DNA from: UBA4615 sp044342535
GTDB taxonomy: Bacteria > Pseudomonadota > Gammaproteobacteria > Burkholderiales > Burkholderiaceae_E
Assembly: GCA_044342535.1 (NCBI GenBank)
Contig: JBIIPQ010000289.1
Location: forward strand, 1 to 5,588
Length of the DNA stretch: 5,588 nt
Reading direction: 5' to 3'
Made by a program: the position numbers and the translations under genes. Shown here piece by piece: positions 1 to 5,588 of this stretch. The notes below the pieces were generated by a model. The model was not told the DNA's origin. It worked only from the letters and a program-made list of their open reading frames with translations, and did no database searches. Positions within the stretch are counted from its first letter, which is position 1. Each line of letters opens with the position of its first letter.

Positions 1-1
1 G

Positions 2-652
2 GAGCACTCGTCGGCGCGTCTCGAGCGCTTCCTGCAGCTGTGCGCCGAGCACAACATGCAGGTCTGCCAGCCGACCACGCCCGCGCAGATCTTCCACCTG
101 CTGCGCCGACAGATGATCCGCACGTTCCGCAAGCCGCTGATCATCCTCACCCCGAAGTCGCTGCTGCGGAACAAGGAGGCGGTCTCCGCGCTGCAGGACC
201 TGGCGCGCGGCGGCTTCCAGACCGTGATTCCGGACACCACCGCGGACCTCGACGCCAAGGGCGTGAAGAAGGTCGTGCTGTGCACCGGCAAGGTCCACTA
301 CGACCTGCTGCTCGCGCGGCGCGAGCGCGAGCTCCAGGACGTCGCGCTGGTGCGCGTCGAGCAGCTCTACCCGTTCCCGCACAAGGCGCTCGAGACCGAG
401 CTGAAGAAGTATCCGGCACTCACGCAGGTGGTCTGGTGCCAGGACGAGCCGCAGAACCAGGGTGCCTGGTTCTTCGTGCAGCACCACATCCAGGACGCGC
501 TCAAGGACGGCCAGCGGCTGTCCTATGCCGGGCGTCCCGCCTCGGCCTCGCCGGCCGTCGGCTACTACGACAAGCACTACGCCCAGCAGAAGGACCTGCT
601 CACCGCGGCCCTGGGCGACGCCCCGAAAACGAAGACCAAGAAGGCCTCCTGA
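2..652 (+). CDS. sucA: 2-oxoglutarate dehydrogenase E1 component, C-terminal part (5' end outside window)
   Basis: This is the thiamine-diphosphate-dependent E1 of the cytoplasmic 2-oxoglutarate dehydrogenase complex. It decarboxylates 2-oxoglutarate and succinylates the lipoyl group of E2. The reading frame is open from base 2 and gives 216 residues before TGA at 650–652. Full-length E1o is usually about 930–950 residues, so roughly the first three quarters lie upstream. The fragment begins with EHSSARLERFLQLCAEHNMQ, which closely matches my memory of the E. coli SucA C-terminal region. Further E1o hallmarks follow in order: TPKSLLRN, the transketolase C-terminal-like core KVVLCTGKVHYDLL, VRVEQLYPFPHKAL, WCQDEPQNQGAW, and RPASASP at fragment residues 178–184. 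It ends in a Lys-rich tail (KTKTKKAS). The internal ATG at 56 is not a start, because the similarity continues upstream of it. The odhB start lies 5 nt after the stop, so the two are cotranscribed. The identification is very secure. Confidence 0.97.
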   Translation, partial: EHSSARLERFLQLCAEHNMQVCQPTTPAQIFHLLRRQMIRTFRKPLIILTPKSLLRNKEAVSALQDLARGGFQTVIPDTTADLDAKGVKKVVLCTGKVHYDLLLARRERELQDVALVRVEQLYPFPHKALETELKKYPALTQVVWCQDEPQNQGAWFFVQHHIQDALKDGQRLSYAGRPASASPAVGYYDKHYAQQKDLLTAALGDAPKTKTKKAS

Positions 653-657
653 ACATC

Positions 658-1986
658 ATGGCGCTGATCGAAGTCAAGGTTCCGCAGCTGTCCGAATCGG
701 TTGCGGAAGCCACCCTGCTGCAGTGGCACAAGAAGGCCGGAGAGGCCGTGGAACGCGATCAGAACCTGATCGACGTCGAGACCGACAAGGTCGTCCTCGA
801 GCTCCCCGCCCCCGTGTCGGGCGTCATCGCCCAGATCATCAAGGGCGACGGCAGCACGGTGGTCGCGGGCGAAGTGATCGCCGTGATCGACACCGAGGCC
901 AAGGCGGGTACGGTGGCGGCTCCGGCCGCGGCGCCCGCGCCGCTCGCGCCCGCGCCCGCGGCGGCCCCCGGGACCGGTGCCGCGCCGGCCCCGACGGGTG
1001 GCAAGGGCGACGTGGCCATGCCGGCGGCCGCCAAGATGCTCGCCGAGACCGGTCTGTCGACCTCGCAGGTCACCGGCACCGGCCGCGACGGCCGCGTGAC
1101 GAAGGGCGACGTGATCGCGGCGGTGGCGGGCGGCGCCACGGCCCCGGCCCCGGCCCCGGCCCCGGCCCCGGCCCCGGCCCCGGCGGTGGCCCCAGCCGCC
1201 CCCGGACGCCCGATCCCGACGGGTGTGCCGTCGTCGAGCCTGCCCCCGGTGCAGGCCCCGATCGACCCGAACAAGCTGATCGAGGGGCGGCCCGAGCAGC
1301 GCGTCGCGATGTCGCGCCTGCGCCAGCGCGTGGCCGAGCGGCTGCTGCAGTCGCAGGCCACGAACGCGATCCTCACGACCTTCAACGAGGTCAACATGCA
1401 GCCGGTCATGGACCTTCGCAAGAAGTACCAGGACCGCTTCGAGAAGGAGCACGGCGCGCGCCTGGGCTTCATGAGCTTCTTCGTGAAGGCCGCGGTCCAC
1501 GCGCTGAAGAAATACCCGGTCGTCAACGCATCGATCGACGGCACCGACATCGTGTATCACGGCTTCTTCGACATCGGCGTGGCCGTCGGCTCGCCGCGCG
1601 GCCTGGTGGTGCCGGTGGTGCGCAACGCCGACCAGATGAATTTCGCGCAGATCGAGAAGCAGATCGGCGAGTACGGCAAGAAGGCGCAGGACGGCAAGCT
1701 CGGGCTCGAAGACCTCACCGGCGGCACCTTCTCGATCTCCAACGGTGGCGTGTTCGGCTCGATGCTCTCGACGCCGATCATCAACCCGCCGCAGTCGGCG
1801 ATCCTGGGCGTGCATGCGACCAAAGACCGTGCCGTGGTCGAGAACGGCCAGGTCGTGGTGCGTCCGATCAATTACCTGGCGCTGTCGTACGACCACCGGA
1901 TCATCGACGGCCGCGAGGCGGTGCTGTTCCTGGTGTCGATCAAGGAGGCGCTCGAGGATCCGGCGCGCCTGCTGCTGGACCTCTGA
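658..1986 (+). CDS. odhB: 2-oxoglutarate dehydrogenase E2, dihydrolipoyllysine-residue succinyltransferase
   Basis: Also called sucB. This is the core of the 2-oxoglutarate dehydrogenase complex; it transfers the succinyl group from its lipoyl arm to CoA. It has 442 residues against about 405 in E. coli, the excess lying in the linkers. Seen in order: an N-terminal lipoyl domain (about 1–77) with the lipoylated lysine K44 in VETDKVVLEL; an Ala/Pro linker (about 81–115); a peripheral subunit-binding domain (about 118–158, MPAAAKMLAETGLS...GTGRDGRVTKGDV) that holds E1/E3; a second linker (160–205) containing seven Ala-Pro pairs at 162–175; and the catalytic domain with active-site H413 and D417 in DHRIIDG. 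Start: the frame is open upstream to position 40, but that stretch is a shadow of sucA. ATG 658 begins with MALIEVKVPQLSESVAEATL, the exact beginning of a lipoyl domain. A modest AGAAGG lies at 639–644, 13 nt away, so coupling to sucA translation is likely. There is one lipoyl domain only, as is usual for E2o. Confidence 0.97.
   Translation: MALIEVKVPQLSESVAEATLLQWHKKAGEAVERDQNLIDVETDKVVLELPAPVSGVIAQIIKGDGSTVVAGEVIAVIDTEAKAGTVAAPAAAPAPLAPAPAAAPGTGAAPAPTGGKGDVAMPAAAKMLAETGLSTSQVTGTGRDGRVTKGDVIAAVAGGATAPAPAPAPAPAPAPAVAPAAPGRPIPTGVPSSSLPPVQAPIDPNKLIEGRPEQRVAMSRLRQRVAERLLQSQATNAILTTFNEVNMQPVMDLRKKYQDRFEKEHGARLGFMSFFVKAAVHALKKYPVVNASIDGTDIVYHGFFDIGVAVGSPRGLVVPVVRNADQMNFAQIEKQIGEYGKKAQDGKLGLEDLTGGTFSISNGGVFGSMLSTPIINPPQSAILGVHATKDRAVVENGQVVVRPINYLALSYDHRIIDGREAVLFLVSIKEALEDPARLLLDL
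1141..1182 (+). repeat. Perfect hexanucleotide tandem repeat (GCCCCG)x7 inside odhB
   Basis: Seven uninterrupted, identical copies of GCCCCG occupy these 42 bases and encode (Ala-Pro)7, residues 162–175 of the E2 protein. They form the flexible linker between the subunit-binding and catalytic domains. Ala-Pro linkers are normal in E2 proteins, and stiff, extended linkers let the lipoyl arm swing. Identical codons in every copy are less usual: elsewhere in the protein Ala is also written GCG and GCC by turns. A unit length of six keeps any gain or loss of copies in frame. Confidence 0.95.
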
Positions 1987-1989
1987 GGA
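1984..1989 (+). promoter_or_regulatory. Ribosome binding site of lpdA overlapping the odhB stop codon
   Basis: TGAGGA contains the odhB stop codon (1984–1986) and a GAGGA Shine-Dalgarno core at 1985–1989. The core ends 7 nt before ATG 1997. It supports that ATG as the lpdA start although the frame is open much further upstream. The overlap with the stop codon suggests translational coupling of E2 and E3. Confidence 0.75.
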
Positions 1990-1996
1990 CACGACG

Positions 1997-3430
1997 ATGG
2001 CGAGCGAACGGTACGACGTCGTCGTGATCGGAGCCGGCCCGGCCGGCTACATCGCGGCGATCCGCGCAGCGCAGCTGGGCATGAAGGTCGCCTGCGCCGA
2101 GAAGTGGACGAACCCGAAGGGCGAGCTGGCGCTCGGCGGCACCTGCCTGAACGTCGGCTGCATTCCCTCCAAGGCGCTGCTCGCTTCGAGCGAGAAGTAC
2201 GAGGAGGCGGCCCACCACCTGGGTGACCACGGTATCGAGGTCTCCGGCGCGAAGCTCGATCTGGCGAAGATGCTGGCCCGCAAGGACGGTATCGTCACCA
2301 AGATGACCAAGGGCATCGAGTTCCTGTTCCGCAAGAACAAGATCACCTGGCTCAAGGGTCATGCGCGCTTCACCGGCGAGCACGACGGACTCGTCGGCAT
2401 CGAGGTGAAGACCGCCGATGGGGTGTCGCTGGTCGACGCCAAGCACGTGATCATCGCCACCGGTTCGAAGGCGCGGCACTTGACGGGCCTGCCGGTCGAC
2501 AACGAGATCGTCTGCGACAACGAGGGGGCGCTCGCGCTGTCCTCGGTGCCGAAGCAGCTCGCCGTGATCGGCGCGGGCGTGATCGGCCTGGAGCTCGGCT
2601 CGGTCTGGCGTCGTCTCGGAGCCGAGGTGACCGTGCTCGAGGCGCTGCCCGGTTTCCTCGCCGCCTGCGACGAATCGGTGTCGAAGGAGGCCTGGAAGAT
2701 CTTCACGAAACAGGGTCTGAAGATCCACCTCGGCGTGAAGATCGGCGAGGTCAAGACCTCGAAGAATGGCGTGTCGATCGCCTGGACCGATGCGCAGGGC
2801 GCCGCCCAGGTGCTCGACGCGGACCGCCTGATCGTGTCGGTCGGTCGGGTCCCGAACACCGAGGGCCTGAACCTCGAGGCGATCAACCTGGCGGTCGACG
2901 AGCGCGGGTTCATCCCGGTCGACGGCCACTGCGCGACCAAGCTGCCGAACGTCTACGCGATCGGCGACGTGGTCCGCGGCCCGATGCTCGCGCACAAGGG
3001 CGAGGACGAGGGCGTGATGGTCGCCGAGCTGATCGCCGGCCAGAAGCCGCACATCGACTACAACACCATCCCCTGGGTGATCTACACCTCGCCCGAGATC
3101 GCCTGGGTCGGCCAGACCGAGCAGCAGCTCAAGGCCGAGGGCCGTGCGTACAAGGCGGGCCAGTTCCCCTTCATGGCCAATGGCCGAGCGCTCGGCATGA
3201 ACGCCGCCGAGGGCTTCGTGAAGGTGCTGGCCGATGCGGTCACCGACGAGGTGCTCGGCGTGCACATCGTCGGCCACGGTGCGTCGGACCTGATCTCCGA
3301 GGCGGCGGTGGCGATGGAGTTCAAGGCCTCGAGCGAGGACATCGCCCGGGTCTGCCATCCGCATCCGTCGATGTCGGAGGTGATGCGCGAAGCCGCGCTC
3401 GCCGTCGACAAGCGCGCGCTCAACATGTGA
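1997..3430 (+). CDS. lpdA: Dihydrolipoyl dehydrogenase (E3 component)
   Basis: This FAD-dependent pyridine nucleotide-disulfide oxidoreductase reoxidises the dihydrolipoyl group of E2 and passes the electrons to NAD+. It has 477 residues, a normal length (about 465–480). Seen in order: the FAD-binding Rossmann motif GAGPAG at 12–17; the redox-active disulfide C50/C55 in GGTCLNVGCIPSK; ATGSKAR near the end of the FAD domain; the NAD-binding motif GAGVIG at 192–197, followed by the adenosine-ribose-binding E of TVLE; the second FAD motif VYAIGDV; and a C-terminal dimerisation domain with the catalytic pair H456–E461 (HPSMSE). All key residues are intact. The segment EKWTNPKGELAL before the cysteines is longer than in E. 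coli Lpd and matches the form I associate with betaproteobacterial 2-oxoglutarate dehydrogenase E3. There is no fused N-terminal lipoyl domain. ATG 1997 is chosen for its Shine-Dalgarno and because MASERYDVVVIGAG starts the FAD domain directly; the 84 codons open upstream shadow odhB. Confidence 0.97.
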   Translation: MASERYDVVVIGAGPAGYIAAIRAAQLGMKVACAEKWTNPKGELALGGTCLNVGCIPSKALLASSEKYEEAAHHLGDHGIEVSGAKLDLAKMLARKDGIVTKMTKGIEFLFRKNKITWLKGHARFTGEHDGLVGIEVKTADGVSLVDAKHVIIATGSKARHLTGLPVDNEIVCDNEGALALSSVPKQLAVIGAGVIGLELGSVWRRLGAEVTVLEALPGFLAACDESVSKEAWKIFTKQGLKIHLGVKIGEVKTSKNGVSIAWTDAQGAAQVLDADRLIVSVGRVPNTEGLNLEAINLAVDERGFIPVDGHCATKLPNVYAIGDVVRGPMLAHKGEDEGVMVAELIAGQKPHIDYNTIPWVIYTSPEIAWVGQTEQQLKAEGRAYKAGQFPFMANGRALGMNAAEGFVKVLADAVTDEVLGVHIVGHGASDLISEAAVAMEFKASSEDIARVCHPHPSMSEVMREAALAVDKRALNM

Positions 3431-3492
3431 CGCATGCCGCCCCGCCCGGATGGCCCCGCGCCGTCCGGACGCCGCGGGCCGGCCTTCCCCCG

Positions 3493-4590
3493 ATGAACGG
3501 TCTCGAACGCTACACCGAGCAGCTCGCGCAGCGCGGCTACACCGAGGATGCGGCGCAGCGCGCGGCGGTCGATCGGCTGCAGGCGATGCACGACGAGTGG
3601 GTGGCCTACAAGGCGCGCCGCTCGAACCGCCTCAAGAAGCTCATCAACCATCCGAGCGTGCCGCGCGGCGTGTGGCTCTGGGGCGGGGTGGGGCGCGGCA
3701 AGAGCTTCCTGATGGACGTCTTCTACGAGACCGTCCCGCTGGTGCGCAAGACGCGCGTGCACTTCCACGAGTTCATGCGGGCGGTGCACCGCGAGCTGCG
3801 CGAGATCAAGCAGGAGGCCGATCCGCTCGACGAGGTGGCGCGGCGCATCGCGCGCCGCTACCGGCTGATCTGCTTCGACGAGTTCCACGTCTCCGATATC
3901 GCCGATGCGATGATTCTCGAGCGCCTGCTGCACGGGCTGTTCGACAACGGCGTGGCCTTCGTGATGACCTCCAACTACCGTCCGGACGAGCTGTATCCCG
4001 ACGGCCTGCACCGCGAGAGCATTCTGCCGGCGATCGCGCTGCTCGAGGCGCATCTGGACGTGGTCAACGTCGACGCCGGTGTCGACTACCGGCGCCAGAC
4101 GATGGCGCAGGTGCCGGCCTACCTGGTGCCGACCGGCCCCGAGGCCGACGCCAAGCTCGCCGCGGCCTTCGCACAGGTGGCCGAGGTGTCGGACGAGGAG
4201 CCGAGGCTGCGGATCGAGCACCGCGACATCGTCGCGAAGCGCCGGGCGGGCGGCGTGGTCTGGTTCGACTTCGCGACGCTCTGCGGCGGGCCCCGCTCGC
4301 AGCTCGACTACCTCGAGATCGCGACCCGCTTCCACACCGTGATCCTGTCCGGCGTCCCGGCGATGAACGCCGCGATGTCGTCCGAGGCCCGGCGCTTCAC
4401 CTGGCTGGTCGACGTGTTCTACGACCAGAAGGTCAAGCTGCTGATCTCGGCCGAATGTCCGGCGGAGCGCCTCTACACGACTGGCGCGATGGCCCACGAG
4501 TTCGCGCGGACCGCCAGCCGCCTCGTCGAGATGCAGTCTCGCGAGTACCTCGAGGCGCCGCGTCGGGGCGTGGCCGAGAAGCTCGTCTGA
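3493..4590 (+). CDS. zapE: Cell division protein ZapE (AFG1-like P-loop ATPase)
   Basis: ZapE is a cytoplasmic ATPase related to mitochondrial AFG1/LACE1. In E. coli it binds FtsZ and destabilises its polymers at the division ring under some conditions. The 365 residues compare with about 375 in E. coli. Visible motifs: Walker A GGVGRGKS at 64–71 (K70, S71); HFHEFM, typical of the family; Walker B CFDEFHVSD with D129 and E130; a sensor-like TSNYRP with N161; LYPDGLHRESILP, where R174 is a candidate arginine finger; and the family C-terminus RFTWLVDVFYDQKVKL. Start: ATG 3493 gives MNGLERYTEQLAQRGYTEDA, which fits the family N-terminus as I remember it, though I see no good Shine-Dalgarno. The frame also has GTG at 3427, overlapping the lpdA stop (GTGA), which would add 22 low-complexity residues. 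zapE follows lpdA by 62 nt with no terminator visible between them, so it is probably in the same transcript. The family call is firm; the start is moderately sure. Confidence 0.93.
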   Translation: MNGLERYTEQLAQRGYTEDAAQRAAVDRLQAMHDEWVAYKARRSNRLKKLINHPSVPRGVWLWGGVGRGKSFLMDVFYETVPLVRKTRVHFHEFMRAVHRELREIKQEADPLDEVARRIARRYRLICFDEFHVSDIADAMILERLLHGLFDNGVAFVMTSNYRPDELYPDGLHRESILPAIALLEAHLDVVNVDAGVDYRRQTMAQVPAYLVPTGPEADAKLAAAFAQVAEVSDEEPRLRIEHRDIVAKRRAGGVVWFDFATLCGGPRSQLDYLEIATRFHTVILSGVPAMNAAMSSEARRFTWLVDVFYDQKVKLLISAECPAERLYTTGAMAHEFARTASRLVEMQSREYLEAPRRGVAEKLV

Positions 4591-4593
4591 GCG

Positions 4594-4611
4594 CCTGCCG
4601 GGCCCGGCGGG
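4594..4611 (+). terminator. G+C-rich hairpin after zapE, doubtful terminator
   Basis: Four bases after the zapE stop codon, CCTGCC and GGCGGG can pair (one G-U pair) around GGGCCC. The centre, GCCGGGCCCGGC at 4597–4608, is a perfect 12-base palindrome. No T-tract follows, so it does not meet the usual intrinsic terminator pattern. In DNA this rich in G+C such a palindrome can occur by chance. It may weaken read-through between zapE and the next gene, but this is only an inference. Confidence 0.25.
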
Positions 4612-4618
4612 GCCGCTG

Positions 4619-4627
4619 TGCCACAAT
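4619..4627 (+). promoter_or_regulatory. Possible extended -10 promoter element
   Basis: TGCCACAAT fits the extended -10 pattern TGn followed by a hexamer (CACAAT, 4 of 6 matches to TATAAT). It is one of few A/T-containing spots in the intergenic DNA. No convincing -35 is seen 17 nt upstream, where the sequence is G/C only, which is tolerated for extended -10 promoters. Transcription would begin around 4633–4636, just before the Shine-Dalgarno sequence at 4638. This suits a promoter for the small ORF and the gene after it. Confidence 0.4.
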
Positions 4628-4637
4628 CGCCCGCGAT

Positions 4638-4643
4638 GGAGGA
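4638..4643 (+). promoter_or_regulatory. Strong Shine-Dalgarno sequence before GTG 4650
   Basis: GGAGGA lies 6 nt upstream of GTG 4650. It is the best Shine-Dalgarno match in the window and is well placed for that GTG, but it lies downstream of the ATG at 4636 and 136 nt upstream of the ATG at 4780. It therefore supports translation starting in the frame of the small ORF, not in the frame of the long downstream ORF. Confidence 0.55.
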
Positions 4644-4649
4644 CGCCTC

Positions 4650-4748
4650 GTGGGATCGAACCCGGAAGACCAGTGCCCCGAGCCGTTCGCCTCGGCGCTG
4701 CTCGCCGAGACCGAAGACGGCGGGATCCCCGCAGCCGTTTCGGCCTGA
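4650..4748 (+). CDS. Small 32-codon ORF, or frameshifted N-terminus of the next gene
   Basis: GTG 4650 opens a frame of 32 codons ending at TGA 4746–4748. The product (MGSNPEDQCPEPF...IPAAVSA) is acidic, has one Cys, and shows no membrane segment or known motif; I do not recognise it. Evidence for translation: the GGAGGA sequence 6 nt upstream, a possible -10 element above it, and G or C at 27 of 32 third codon positions. Its composition looks more protein-like than the overlapping frame of ATG 4636, which reads as an Arg/Ser/Pro run. It ends 31 nt before ATG 4780 of the next ORF. It could be a leader peptide, an independent small protein, or the true start of the downstream protein separated from it by a frameshift or a sequence error. 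The high G+C makes chance ORFs of this size common. Confidence 0.35.
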   Translation: MGSNPEDQCPEPFASALLAETEDGGIPAAVSA

Positions 4749-4779
4749 CACGCCCGAAGCGCGCCTGGCGCCCCTCGAC

Positions 4780-5588
4780 ATGCTGCCGCCCCCGCTGTGG
4801 CCATCCGCGATCGTCCGCAACGAGGACGATCCGTTCGGGCCGCGTACCTGGGTAGCGCGGGCCCGAGAGCGCCGCCTGCGGGCCGCCCGGGCCAGCCTCG
4901 CGGTCGCCGCGGTGGTGGCCGCGCTGCTCGCCCCGGGCCAGGCGGCCCGTGCGCAGGGCGAGGGCAGCCCCGAGACCGAGCGCGCCGCGGCGCCGACGCG
5001 CGACGAACCGCCCCGTATCGAGCCACGCAGCGTGCTGGCTGCAGTCGATCCGGAGCGCGAGATGAGCCCCGACGAGGCCCGAGCGCTGCAGGCCGCGGTG
5101 CGCGAGGCCAGGGAGGACACGGGAGACGCGCTGCTGCGCGAGCGCATCGCCTGCTACCGGCGTTTCTTCGTCACGGCCTGCCTGGCCGACCTGGGGCGGC
5201 GCGAGCGCCTGGTGCGCGCCCGCCTCGACCGGCTGGAGGTCGCTGCGAACCGGACGCTGCGCGAACATTCGGCGCTGGAGCTGAATGTGCGCACCGCGGA
5301 GGACCTGGAGCGCCGCCAGGCGGCCGAGCCGGACGATTCGGCCAGGCGCGACGAGAACCGGCGGGCCTACGAGTCCCGCCAGGCGGCCGCCGAACTCGAG
5401 CAGGTGCGGCGCGAGGCGCAGGCCCCGGATCTGGCTCGCCAGGCAGAGGCCAACCGCAGCGAACGTGCGCGCCGGGAGGCCGCGGCCGCCGCCCGGCGGC
5501 GGGATGCCGAGGCGCGTTCGCGGCAGGACGCGCCGAACGCCGCGGCGCGTGCCGGCGCGCTCGAGGCGCGGCGACTGGAGCGCGAAGC
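4780..5588 (+). CDS. Unrecognised exported or membrane-anchored protein with Ala/Arg/Glu-rich helical tail (3' end outside window)
   Basis: The frame is open to the window edge, giving 269 complete codons from ATG 4780. Function unknown to me. Visible: a Pro-rich, partly acidic N-terminus (MLPPPLWPSAIVRNEDDPFG); an Arg-rich stretch (RARERRLRAAR); a hydrophobic segment ASLAVAAVVAALLA at 38–51; and A-R-A at 56–58, a possible signal peptidase I site. There is no lipobox and no clear Tat motif. The segment is therefore a signal peptide with a long n-region, or a single membrane anchor. The mature part has two cysteines, C125 and C134, in IACYRRFFVTACLADL, which could form a disulfide if exported. 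From residue 168 onward about two thirds of residues are Ala, Arg or Glu, pointing to long helix or coiled coil. Start is uncertain: ATG 4780 has no clear Shine-Dalgarno; ATG 4636 in the same frame adds 48 residues, but the added Arg/Ser/Pro run looks untranslated. I have a weak impression of similar hypothetical proteins in Burkholderiales. Confidence 0.72.
   Translation, partial: MLPPPLWPSAIVRNEDDPFGPRTWVARARERRLRAARASLAVAAVVAALLAPGQAARAQGEGSPETERAAAPTRDEPPRIEPRSVLAAVDPEREMSPDEARALQAAVREAREDTGDALLRERIACYRRFFVTACLADLGRRERLVRARLDRLEVAANRTLREHSALELNVRTAEDLERRQAAEPDDSARRDENRRAYESRQAAAELEQVRREAQAPDLARQAEANRSERARREAAAAARRRDAEARSRQDAPNAAARAGALEARRLERE

Noticed and set aside
40..657. Upstream extension of the odhB frame, which would fuse about 206 residues before the lipoyl domain
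   Set aside because: These codons shadow sucA, and the lipoyl domain begins exactly at ATG 658. A fused E1-E2 reading would need the wrong frame of sucA.
931..968. GCG/CCC-rich tract as a second tandem repeat or regulatory element
   Set aside because: It encodes the first Ala/Pro linker of E2 with mixed codons and no regular unit, so it is ordinary coding sequence.
577..1992. A 471-codon minus-strand frame opposite odhB
   Set aside because: It is the complement of a verified E2 gene. Its product includes runs of Gly-Arg repeats that are simply the antisense of the Ala/Pro linkers.
462..2027. A 521-codon plus-strand frame across the end of sucA and odhB
   Set aside because: It is out of frame with both genes and translates to Arg/Gly/Pro-rich sequence with no motifs, as expected for a shadow frame.
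1940..3364. A 474-codon minus-strand frame opposite lpdA
   Set aside because: It is an antisense shadow of an intact E3 gene whose every key residue is present, and the translation shows no family signature.
4743..4752. Programmed +1 frameshift like that of prfB at GCC TGA C
   Set aside because: The TGA-C context resembles prfB, but the preceding GCC cannot re-pair well after a +1 slip (CCT). No Shine-Dalgarno-like stimulator lies a few bases upstream. A mutation, a sequence error or two separate ORFs is simpler.
4636..4779. ATG 4636 as the start of the last gene
   Set aside because: It would sit right at the predicted transcription start with no ribosome binding site. The added residues (RTRKTSAPSRSPRRCSPRP) look like an untranslated frame. 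Kept as an alternative, not as the preferred start.
3082..5268. A 728-codon open frame on the minus strand across lpdA, zapE and the last gene
   Set aside because: It lies opposite three well-supported coding regions, and its product is His/Arg/Gly-rich without any recognisable motif. Long antisense frames are expected where third codon positions are nearly always G or C.

Overview
The window is about 5.6 kb of very G+C-rich DNA with tightly packed genes, all on the + strand. The gene order is sucA–odhB–lpdA–zapE. The E3 protein carries an insertion before its redox cysteines, and its look points to a betaproteobacterium, most likely of the Burkholderiales. That placement rests on remembered protein family features, not on a search.

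Positions 2–3430 hold the 2-oxoglutarate dehydrogenase complex of the TCA cycle. First comes the C-terminal 216 residues of E1 (sucA), cut by the window edge. The complete E2 succinyltransferase (odhB/sucB) starts 5 nt after the sucA stop. The complete E3 dihydrolipoamide dehydrogenase (lpdA) starts 10 nt after the odhB stop. Together they convert 2-oxoglutarate to succinyl-CoA: E1 decarboxylates the substrate and loads the lipoyl arm of E2, E2 transfers the succinyl group to CoA, and E3 reoxidises the lipoyl group with NAD+. The spacing indicates one transcript.

Positions 3493–4590 encode ZapE, an AFG1-like P-loop ATPase linked to cell division. It is probably read through from the same operon, since only 62 nt separate it from lpdA, or none if a GTG start overlapping the lpdA stop is used.

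Positions 4591–5588 are the least ordinary part. A G+C hairpin without a T-tract is followed by a possible extended -10 promoter, a strong Shine-Dalgarno sequence and a 32-codon ORF starting with GTG. After that, a different reading frame stays open to the window edge. It encodes a protein I do not recognise, with an N-terminal hydrophobic segment (signal peptide or anchor), a Cys-x8-Cys motif and a long Ala/Arg/Glu-rich helical tail. Where this last protein starts, and whether the small ORF is a separate gene or its frameshifted N-terminus, is unclear.

I see no tRNA, rRNA, CRISPR array, insertion sequence or phage gene. Most of the window is ordinary housekeeping DNA. Nothing here supports a claim of a new biological system; the junction at 4591–4800 and the uncharacterised protein after it deserve the second look.
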